Source: Fragilaria radians (lineage: Eukaryota; Bacillariophyta; Fragilariophyceae; Fragilariales; Fragilariaceae). From it: a stretch of 15,513 nt of DNA. The translations under genes and the position numbers were made by a program. Location of the stretch: positions 12,094-27,606 of the forward strand of contig CAAAJI010000287.1 in NCBI GenBank assembly GCA_900642245.1. The letters run 5' to 3'. The notes under the pieces were generated by a model. It was given only the letters and a program-made list of their open reading frames with translations, was not told where the DNA came from and searched no databases. Numbering within the stretch: the stretch's first letter is position 1; every line of letters begins with the position of its first letter. Below are positions 9,457 through 15,513 of the stretch, in pieces.

Positions 9457-10333
9457 ACCACATAAGCCTAGAGGTCAATTGTTGAATCTAACGAGACTAC
9501 ATGGTGAATCGAAAGTTTACGAGAGGTGTAACGTAAAGGTAACTTTATTAGATCATAATTTACAGTTTTTTAATACTCTTAGAGCAGCTTAGAGCAAACA
9601 CCAATAGTTACCTCCTGAATTTTCCGTACCATGTGGATCATCTTTTTCATCAACTTTCACTTACTTATTGATATGCCACCTTCACTCTGCTTTTCTTGAT
9701 AGCTCAATATTGCGGTGCTCTTTACCTAACTTTAAAACATCACCATGACGTGATAACACATTTTTCAAAAAATCCATTCTTAGTGAATTACATCGACGTG
9801 AGAGGTTTGGGTTTTTCAACCCAATTCTACAAATGTGAGACATCTGTTTGTTATCTCCGGTGATTTTCATAACCTTTCCTATCAGTATCAGTTTTACAAA
9901 AATGGATTTAGTAAAGGTCAAATAAACATTTCTGGACTGAATTGATAGGATCTCCACATTTTTAGTGAAAATTCCCAAAGTTGAATGTTCCTGGATACAA
10001 ATTGTCCCTTTATTGTGGGCTCTCAACAACTCCATAATTCACTATTGTACTATGCAGATCATCAGTCTCAATGAAAGATGAATTCCGAAAAGAATTACAC
10101 TTAAGAGGCAAAACAATTCTTCAACAAACAATTTCATGGATGTAAACGCCTTTCCTTCAGGTAGCAAGACATACTATGCGATTGAGAAAAAAGGAGGCAT
10201 ATTCGTTTAGCAAAACTAAAACAAGGGTCACCTATATTGATCCATCTCGTAGTAACGTTAGAATCCTAATACTCTTGCTTCTTAACAATTTGGTGATGAT
10301 CTTACGTAATTTGACTTTAAGTATATAATACCA

Positions 10334-10412
10334 TTTTTCGCGCCTTTTTGAAGGATTCAAATTTGGCGCGCCATTCTGATCGGCAAAATATCAAAAACAA
10401 ATTTGGCGCGCC
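10334..10412 (+). promoter_or_regulatory. Cluster of three E2F/DP-type sites upstream of the H4 variant
   Basis: TTTTTCGCGCC at 10334-10344 and two copies of CAAATTTGGCGCGCC at 10358-10372 and 10398-10412, exactly 40 bp apart. TTTGGCGC fits the E2F consensus TTTSSCGC. The sites lie 76-154 bp before the ATG of the H4 variant and point to S-phase transcription. I see no TATA box at the usual distance; TATATAAT at 10322 lies upstream of the sites. Confidence 0.75.
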
Positions 10413-10487
10413 TTTTTTGGAATTCTGAAGGCACGGTTCACAAATCAACTTTTCCGATTTGAGTTTACTTGACCACCAAAAGTAATC

Positions 10488-10796
10488 ATGTCGAGAAGTA
10501 GTAAGAAATTTGGGAAGGGAGACTTCAAGAGGCATTCTGTTAGGCACATTAGGGAGAGAGGGAAAGGAATATCAAAGCCAGCTATTCGTCGTCTAGCTCG
10601 TCGTGCTGGTGTTAAGCGTATATCTGGCCTTGTTTACGAAGATTCTAATGCTGCATTGCGATCTTACCTTTCGGACCTGGTACGCGATACCATAACCTTC
10701 GCAGAGCATGCACGTCGAATGACTGTCACAGCCTTGGATGTTGTGTATGCATTGAAGTGCAAAGGGAAGCATTTATACGGCTTTGGAGGATTCTAA
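10488..10796 (+). CDS. Divergent histone H4 variant
   Basis: 102-residue, intronless histone-fold protein of H4 type; nuclear, expected to pair with an H3. ATG at 10488, TAA at 10794-10796. The core from [12 protein letters not shown] to LYGFGG is unmistakably H4 but differs strongly from the canonical H4 at 13046-13357: by my count about 50 of 74 core positions match. Changes cluster in the alpha-2 helix (SNAALRSYLSDLV in place of [13 protein letters not shown]). Others are Lys79 to Met, Tyr72 to Phe, Arg92 to Cys and Gln93 to Lys (canonical numbering). One extra Phe is added at the C-terminus. The tail is rebuilt: the [13 protein letters not shown] acetylation ladder is gone, KRH is kept, and no lysine aligns clearly with Lys20. 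Lys91, Arg45 and the KRISGL loop are retained. The frame is intact and conservative changes dominate, so it is a working variant rather than a decaying copy. I find no histone 3' stem-loop after the stop. Confidence 0.9.
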   Translation: MSRSSKKFGKGDFKRHSVRHIRERGKGISKPAIRRLARRAGVKRISGLVYEDSNAALRSYLSDLVRDTITFAEHARRMTVTALDVVYALKCKGKHLYGFGGF

Positions 10797-11972
10797 TGAT
10801 GGAAAATTGCAAGTGCCTCACTCTCGAGTCGGATTCTTCGATGCTCAAAGGCCTCAGCTGTGGAGAGAAAGGAAAGTTGTTGGGAGCCAAGACTTTGAAA
10901 TCTCGTGTACAATGAACCACGGCATGAGAGAAACGTCCATATCATAATTTCCAACGATCATTCTGGTATTGCGTGGTCTGACATAATTCTGGTTTTAGCA
11001 GCTAATGTATTTATATAATCCCTTTAATGTGATTCATTGAAATTGAAGTAATCACATAAATGTCCAAAAATCAGTTGCTTCCGTGAACCGCTTATTCACA
11101 ACTTTTCGATTAAGTAAAGATACTAGGAAAACAATTGTTGCCTTCAAGTAAAGGAAGAAATGTATTCGTAGTGATACTCCTATGAATCTTGAAAGCGAGA
11201 AAAATGGTCAACTTATTTGCTTTTCGTGTGAGTGACTTAAAAGGACAACAATCAAAATTTTATTAAGAAGTCATTGTTGACTGCAGTTAGATCAGAGTTC
11301 AACAGAATAACCAGCGAATTTTTCCCGAAAGTGCTAGGATAAGTCTATTTCTACAAAGCATTTCGGCCCAGTGACTATAACTTCCTTCATACTCTTGCGT
11401 AGTTTGGTTTAAGTCAACATTGATCTAGTCAAGAGCAATCCAAGTCACAATTGATTGGGGAAAGATTGAATATGTACAATTACCCTATGCTTGAGCATAA
11501 TTGTAAGATGAAGAACTATTGTCTCCCTAGATATGAATGACAAATCAAATTATTGTGCAAAAATTGCGAACCTTGGTCTTACTGTGACATAAAGAAAAAA
11601 ATTAGTGAGTCCCTGTAACTCGGAAAGATGTCAGTAACTTAATCACCAACGTGAATATTCAAAAATGGTGATCCTGATAAAATGCTCAAAGAAAAGTAGA
11701 GAGACTTTAGTTTTTGAACCTGAATTCGTTCATGGAATCGAAATCGTAATGTCATACGTTTAATGATGAGCCTCATAGAACCAACCAGATAGAGTGAATG
11801 TGCTTTGGTAAAGTATTTGAGCACCAAGGATCTCAATGTAATGCCTATGTTTTGTATGATCGTTTAGAATTGTGATGACAAAAAGGTTACCTAGATAGTC
11901 AGACGGGAAAGTCAACTATGGGAATGAGCTAGTACTTTAATTTCTTTAATCTTGTCAGCACTGAATTCATAG
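10797..11972. other. Intergenic region, no gene seen
   Basis: About 1.2 kb of AT-rich DNA between the H4 variant and sepiapterin reductase. It should contain the 3' UTR of the former. I looked here for a GG...UUUN...CC histone stem-loop within 200 bases of the stop and found none, nor a clear AATAAA. Open frames are short and unsupported. Confidence 0.5.
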
Positions 11973-11980
11973 TATAAAAA
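11973..11980 (+). promoter_or_regulatory. Candidate TATA box (TATAAAAA)
   Basis: Lies 104 bp before the ATG of the sepiapterin reductase gene, allowing a leader of roughly 75 bases. Chance occurrence is possible in this AT-rich DNA. Confidence 0.35.
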
Positions 11981-12083
11981 TTCAAAATAAAGAAGTTGTA
12001 AACCCTTAAATGGATCCCATTTACAGAATTCGCTACTTGGTTTCCATGCAAGTAACAGTGTTTCTCTTTCGTGTGTGTTGAAG

Positions 12084-12872
12084 ATGATGTTGTTGGTAGT
12101 TAGCGGTGCATCGAAAGGGTTTGGCCAAGCAGTTTCTGTTGCCTTCGCTTCTCATTTTCGTAATATACCGATGAGAATCATTCTAACAGCTCGATCCGAG
12201 TCTGGATTGATGAAAACAATGCAAATGATGGAACAAGAGCAGTTTGATGAAAAAAAGATACATAATGTGTCCATACATCCTCTAGACTTAGGTCAATTAG
12301 ATACCTTGGAGTCAAATTTGGAGCTACTTGTGGATGCTGCGCAGCCATTAGATCGTTATGAGCGTGTCGTAATCATTAACAATGCTGGATCTGTTGGTCC
12401 TTTAGGTCCAATGGCATCCGTGACATCTCTTGCGGAGCTTTCAAATGCTATTCAACTCAATGTAACATCCTCATTATGGTTTTCTAATGTTTGGGTAAGG
12501 GTGTTGCAAGACCATCCTCATACAACAATTGTGAATATAAGTTCGTTGTGTGCTATCCAACCATTTCCTACAATGGCAACATATTGTGCTGGAAAAGCTG
12601 CACGGGACATGTTCCATGTCACACTGGCAAAAGAAAATCCCACTATACAAATATTAAACTACGCTCCTGGCGCGATGGATACATCCATGACAAAGATCCT
12701 GAAGGAAAGTACAGTACTATCAGAAGACTTGAGTACATGGTTCCGTACAAGTGAATTAATGGATCCAATGACATCAGCCATGAAGCTTGTTTCACTAATC
12801 GATACTCAACAATTCACCAGTGGATCACATATCGACTACTGGGATAAGCTTTCGGATGACACTACAATGTAA
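12084..12872 (+). CDS. SPR: Sepiapterin reductase (SDR family)
   Basis: NADPH-dependent short-chain dehydrogenase of 262 residues that carries out the last reduction(s) in tetrahydrobiopterin synthesis, normally cytosolic. Start taken at the first of two adjacent ATGs; the frame extends only three codons further up, to a GTG. Nucleotide site: GASKGFG (Gly8, Gly12, Gly14). NNAG follows at the expected place. The catalytic set is Ser154 (NISSLCA), Tyr167 and Lys171 (YCAGKAARDM). Sepiapterin reductase is singled out from other SDRs by NISSLCAIQPF, YCAGKAARDMF, NYAPGAMDT and the C-terminal SGSHIDYWDK, whose Asp251 corresponds to the substrate-anchoring Asp of animal enzymes. Length matches the family. 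No intron. It converges on the H4 gene, with 173 bp between stops. Confidence 0.92.
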   Translation: MMLLVVSGASKGFGQAVSVAFASHFRNIPMRIILTARSESGLMKTMQMMEQEQFDEKKIHNVSIHPLDLGQLDTLESNLELLVDAAQPLDRYERVVIINNAGSVGPLGPMASVTSLAELSNAIQLNVTSSLWFSNVWVRVLQDHPHTTIVNISSLCAIQPFPTMATYCAGKAARDMFHVTLAKENPTIQILNYAPGAMDTSMTKILKESTVLSEDLSTWFRTSELMDPMTSAMKLVSLIDTQQFTSGSHIDYWDKLSDDTTM

Positions 12873-12984
12873 AGATAAAAAAAGACTAACACAATGCATC
12901 AAGTAACTGCTCTACGTGTTGCAATTTGGTAGACTGCTAAGCAGGCATCCACTTAAATGCAAGTTGTTTCTCTGTATCTAGTGT

Positions 12985-13000
12985 GGATTTTAAAAAATCC
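12985..13000 (-). promoter_or_regulatory. Histone mRNA 3' stem-loop of the H4 gene
   Basis: On the minus strand this reads GGATTT-TTTA-AAATCC: a six-pair stem starting GG and ending CC, with a four-base loop. It lies 45 bases after the H4 stop, followed by ACAC. Size, position and the U at loop positions 1 and 3 fit the stem-loop bound by SLBP that replaces poly(A) in replication-dependent histone mRNAs. The H3 gene next door has the same loop. Confidence 0.75.
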
Positions 13001-13045
13001 AGGTTGATTACTATGGAGAAGCGAATATTATGACAGAATTTTGGT

Positions 13046-13357
13046 TTAACCTCCGAAACCATAAAGTGTCTTGCCTTGACGCTTCAAGGCGTAGACAACA
13101 TCCATGGCTGTTACTGTTTTACGGCGAGCATGCTCTGTATAGGTGACAGAATCACGAATTACGTTCTCAAGGAATACTTTCAATACTCCACGTGTCTCTT
13201 CATAGATAAGTCCAGAAATACGCTTGACACCACCACGACGTGCAAGACGTCGAATGGCAGGCTTGGTGATTCCTTGGATGTTATCACGGAGAACCTTACG
13301 GTGACGCTTGGCTCCACCTTTTCCGAGTCCTTTACCTCCTTTTCCGCGGCCTGACAT
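13046..13357 (-). CDS. H4: Histone H4 (canonical)
   Basis: 103-residue core histone that pairs with H3 in the nucleosome. The ATG at 13357 was chosen because the classic tail ([20 protein letters not shown]) follows at once; the frame runs on upstream into promoter DNA. The tail keeps Lys5, 8, 12, 16 and 20, and the end is LYGFGG. Compared with the animal protein I note only Ala69 to Ser, Lys77 to Arg and Arg95 to Lys. No intron. Transcribed away from the H3 gene from a shared 281-bp promoter, with TATAAAAA 62 bp before the ATG and a 3' stem-loop: the profile of an S-phase replication-dependent histone gene. Confidence 0.98.
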
Positions 13358-13418
13358 GATTAAGTTATTAAGTTTTTGTGTTTTGAATTTATGATCTAAA
13401 TTAGTCTTTACAAGTCGA

Positions 13419-13426
13419 TTTTTATA
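13419..13426 (-). promoter_or_regulatory. TATA box of the H4 gene
   Basis: TATAAAAA on the minus strand, 62 bp before the H4 ATG, leaving room for a leader of about 30 bases. I see no equivalent on the H3 side. Confidence 0.55.
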
Positions 13427-13507
13427 CTGAGAAAAAAAAACTACGATGTTGTAAAATTGGCGCGGTATTCCGTATTCCAATTACCAGCATTTTGTTTCAA
13501 TGAATAT

Positions 13508-13526
13508 GTATACGTGGGACGTATAC
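13508..13526. repeat. Perfect inverted repeat GTATACGT-GGG-ACGTATAC
   Basis: Two 8-bp arms with a 3-bp spacer, close to the midpoint (about 13498) of the H4/H3 promoter and 10 bp from the stronger E2F-type site. It looks like a site for a dimeric regulator; no other copy seen in the window. Confidence 0.6.
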
Positions 13527-13638
13527 GAGGATGAATTTTGGCGCGGATTCAGCGCGCTATTTCAATGAGACCTCAGGAAACTTTTGCGAGAATATCGAAG
13601 GAATCATAAACCAGGAAGTTTTTAATCCTCAAATCATA

Positions 13639-14115
13639 ATGGCTCGTACCAAACAAACCGCCCGTAAATCCACCGGAGGAAAGGCTCCTCGTAAACAGCT
13701 TGCGACCAAGGCAGCTCGTAAGTCCGCTCCTGCAACTGGAGGAGTAAAGAAACCACATAGATACCGTCCAGGAACCGTGGCTCTTCGTGAAATTCGTCGT
13801 TATCAGAAAAGTACTGATTTGTTGATCCGTAAGCTTCCCTTCCAGCGATTGGTAAGAGAATTGCACAGGACTTCAAGTCCGATCTTCGTTTCCAAGGATC
13901 TGCTGTTTTGGCACTACAAGAAGCTGCGGAAGCATACCTCGTTGGTCTCTTCGAGGATACCAACTTGTGCGCTATTCATGCAAAGCGTGTCACAATCATG
14001 CCAAAAGATATTCAACTTGCCAGGTAAGAAAACAATACTTTATTTCTCATTGCATCACATGGCACATTACTAACTCAAACTGTCAATTAGACGTATTCGT
14101 GGTGAGCGTTCTTAA
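13639..14115 (+). CDS. H3: Histone H3, one intron, one-base deletion in the coding sequence as given
   Basis: Core histone H3 starting ARTKQTARKSTGGK. Exon 1 is 13639-14023, exon 2 is 14091-14115. The intron, 14024-14090 (67 bp, GTAAG...TTAG), has a perfect TACTAAC branch site at 14068-14074 and splits an Arg codon near the end (LAR|RIRGERS). The protein is canonical on both sides of a break. After RLVRE (13858-13860) the frame shifts, and the expected continuation IAQDFKSDLRF lies in another frame. The exons total 410 bases where 136 residues plus stop need 411, so one base is missing around 13859-13861. Read literally, the frame runs to a stop at 14071 inside the intron. Everything else (E2F-type promoter, splice sites, stem-loop) is intact, so an assembly or sequencing error, or a very recent mutation, is more likely than an old pseudogene. 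Confidence 0.9.
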
Positions 14116-14154
14116 ACTTGGTGTGTTGGGTGACAAATAAACTCAAAAATAACT

Positions 14155-14170
14155 GGTTCTTTTAAGAGCC
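14155..14170 (+). promoter_or_regulatory. Histone mRNA 3' stem-loop of the H3 gene
   Basis: GGTTCT-TTTA-AGAGCC followed by ACCCA: six pairs (one G-U) and a UUUA loop, 39 bases after the stop. This is nearly the animal histone consensus, including the ACCCA flank, and marks cleavage without poly(A) by SLBP-dependent processing. Confidence 0.9.
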
Positions 14171-15242
14171 ACCCAAACTAGCAAAGATATGCCGTGTCAC
14201 CGTGTTGATTCGTAGGCACAAAGTAGGATGAAAGCTGTATGTTGTACTGTAGGTCCCACTCACTTTCCCTTAATTAGTATTGAAGTGACCTTTACGATGG
14301 GAATGTATTGAGGAAGCATTCATCGAAATTCGAGAGGACATAAAAATGGAAAAGCTGAAAGAGACATGGCATTATTGCAGGATTGTCCGGGAGCATTCGG
14401 AGAAAGACAACATTGACAGCATGCCCACGAACCGTCAAAATTTAGAAAAGTTTGACCGATGAACCATGGAATGTATAGACTGTATAACTCTCAATATATA
14501 TATTTTATTTGAAATAGCTTCAATTGTATGAACGAACAGAAGATCTTTACATAATTTAACGTTTTGCATAAATCACTTTATGCTATCTGTTGGAACAATA
14601 ATACGCCTTACATATCCATACCGATGAATGAAGTCCTATTGAATCTTTAGCCTCAATATTTTAATTTCTCTACAGACAATAAATATTTCTATTCAAGAAA
14701 TGAATGTAAAAAATTTAAGTAAAAGAACCATGACGTTTGTTTTCCAGCCAGAACAATATTTTCTTGACTTTAAAAATGGCATTCCAGAAAGAGCAATTGT
14801 AGTAACTTCTAGAATAACAACAGAAACAGTAGTATTATGGCATGATTCAATATGAAGAATAGAACAAGGACTAATCTTGTTTAGCTTTATGATCTCTTTC
14901 TGTCATTTCTTAATGAATACTACGCTAGAATTACTGTAAGTCACTGAGACGATTCTTTAATGAGGGATGTATTTATATGGAGGTGCAAGTGTTAATTCGT
15001 AAAGAAATATAATCATGTTGTTCATGAGATAAAGATCCAGGTAAATCTAGATAGGCAAAGGATGAAGTTATAATATACAATTTTGTAAATTTGGAAGTCA
15101 GGAGTATTACATCAACACAGTGTTGTACCTAACTGGATGCATACTAATGCTTCAGTAGGAAGAAACCCCGTTGCGAATGGTGAACTAACTTACTGCAAAT
15201 TTAGCACTCACCATTCAAAGTTGCCACAACAAAAAGAAAATC
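14171..15242. other. Intergenic region, no gene seen
   Basis: About 1.07 kb, AT-rich, between the H3 3' end and the last gene. Stops are frequent in all frames. Near its end are a 13-bp palindrome (CAACAC-A-GTGTTG, 15113-15125) and the inverted repeat listed next. Confidence 0.5.
15175..15216. repeat. Inverted repeat, 9-bp arms
   Basis: GAATGGTGA at 15175-15183 and its exact reverse complement TCACCATTC at 15208-15216, with 24 bp between, ending 26 bp before the start of the last gene. It could be a leader hairpin or a promoter element; chance is possible. Confidence 0.35.
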
Positions 15243-15513
15243 ATGGGAAACGAAGAAATTAATGAATCAAAGTTGAAAAATGCCATTTTATCGACGCTCG
15301 AAGGTAGTGGCGGAGAAAAAGTCAGAAAGTTACCCGTAAAAGAGCTTCGAACGGCCGTGCTCCTAAGCCTTCAACAGGATTTATCGGATAAAACTGCAAA
15401 GAAAAGTTTTAAGAAGACAGTACAATCGTTGGAAGACGAGGGTATACTTTCCTTGAGTACAGATGGTATTGTAAAATTAAAAAAGAAGAAGCAGACGGCA
15501 ACATCCAAGACGT
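15243..15513 (+). CDS. Unrecognised protein, N-terminal 90 residues (3' partial)
   Basis: Open from ATG 15243 (context AAAATCATGGG) to the window end. I do not recognise the family. The visible part is soluble, with no signal peptide. It starts acidic (GNEEINESK), then reads as helices (LKNAILSTLE, ELRTAVLLSLQQDL, AKKSFKKTVQSLEDEG) and a short beta pair (ILSLSTDGIVKL) before a basic run (KLKKKKQ). Helices followed by a small hairpin suggest a winged-helix-like DNA/RNA-binding or protein-interaction module, and the lysines suggest a nuclear or nucleolar location. These are inferences from pattern only. Steady codon use and a clean start support a real gene; an intron beyond the window cannot be excluded. 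Confidence 0.6.
   Translation, partial: MGNEEINESKLKNAILSTLEGSGGEKVRKLPVKELRTAVLLSLQQDLSDKTAKKSFKKTVQSLEDEGILSLSTDGIVKLKKKKQTATSKT

Larger units (their letters stand above)
8153..10333. other. Long stretch without a supported gene
   Basis: About 2.2 kb between the divergently transcribed monooxygenase and H4-variant genes, so both promoters lie in it. Two longer open frames exist. The one at 8527-8904 (+, 125 codons) begins with GTG and has no recognisable domain. The one at 9682-10035 (-, 117 codons) begins with ATG and also has none. Their composition is like the surrounding AT-rich DNA, and frames of this length can occur by chance, so I do not call them genes. Small local repeats are listed separately. 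No tRNA or snRNA recognised. Confidence 0.5.
13358..13638. promoter_or_regulatory. Bidirectional H4/H3 promoter with E2F-type and CCAAT motifs
   Basis: 281 bp between divergent start codons. Contents: TTGGCGCGG at 13457-13465 (its ATTGG start is also a reversed CCAAT), CCAAT at 13477-13481, TTTTGGCGCGG at 13536-13546 (a good E2F/DP match) and AGCGCGCT at 13551-13558. The H4-side TATA box and a central inverted repeat are listed separately. A shared S-phase control of both genes is inferred. Confidence 0.75.

Noticed and set aside
8776..10035. Near-identical 16-mers ATGGAGTTGTT(A/G)AGAG on opposite strands at 8776 and 10035, suggesting related coding frames
   Set aside because: The similarity ends after about 17 bases, and a 16-mer with one mismatch is expected by chance in a window of this size.
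10317..10547. Minus-strand open frame over the H4-variant promoter and start
   Set aside because: Antisense shadow that crosses the E2F-type sites; no protein similarity.
10845..10858. GGCCTCAGCTGTGG considered as a stem-loop for the H4 variant
   Set aside because: The dyad has a central mismatch and no four-base UUUN loop, unlike the two clear elements in the window.
12491..12754. Second open frame within the sepiapterin reductase gene
   Set aside because: Out-of-frame shadow of a strongly conserved enzyme; no features of its own.
12920..12960. tRNA-like stretch (GGTAGACTGCTAAGCAGG) resembling a tRNA anticodon arm
   Set aside because: No acceptor stem pairing and no GTTCRANYC T-loop at the right distance.

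Overview
The window looks like nuclear DNA of a microalga with a secondary plastid, most likely a diatom or another stramenopile. The reasons are: genes on both strands with short GT-AG introns (67-99 bp); canonical histones H3 and H4 with eukaryotic 3' stem-loops; AT-rich intergenic DNA; and an enzyme (6263-8152) with a signal peptide whose predicted cleavage site has Phe at +1, followed by an acid-poor stretch, the usual bipartite plastid-targeting layout of these algae. The standard genetic code fits every gene. I cannot name the species.

Layout. (1) 1-950, +: the 3' end of a SMARCAD1/Fun30-type SNF2 chromatin remodeller, three exons visible, 5' end outside the window. (2) 1500-5240, +: one intronless 1246-residue protein that appears to join a ubiquitin-like fold, a papain-like (deubiquitinase-type) Cys/Asp-His protease domain, a U-box, a FYVE-like zinc finger, coiled coils and a C-terminal cysteine-rich domain. 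(3) 6263-8152, -: a probably plastid-targeted, membrane-anchored FAD monooxygenase related to kynurenine 3-monooxygenase. (4) 10488-10796, +: a strongly divergent histone H4 variant behind three E2F-type sites. (5) 12084-12872, +: sepiapterin reductase. (6) 13046-13357, -, and 13639-14115, +: a divergent pair of canonical H4 and H3 genes sharing a 281-bp promoter with E2F-type sites, CCAAT motifs and a perfect inverted repeat. Each gene has a histone-type 3' stem-loop. The H3 gene has one intron and, as given, lacks one base in its coding sequence. (7) 15243-15513, +: the start of an unrecognised gene that runs off the window.

The chromatin genes (remodeller, H4 variant, H3/H4 pair) lie in one 15-kb stretch, but nothing shows co-regulation beyond the E2F-like sites shared by the three histone genes. 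The contrast between the two H4 genes is informative. The canonical gene has TATA, CCAAT, an E2F-like site and a stem-loop. The variant has stronger E2F-like sites and no stem-loop that I can find, so it may be S-phase induced yet polyadenylated. The strongest candidates for something undescribed are the protease/U-box fusion protein and the H4 variant.
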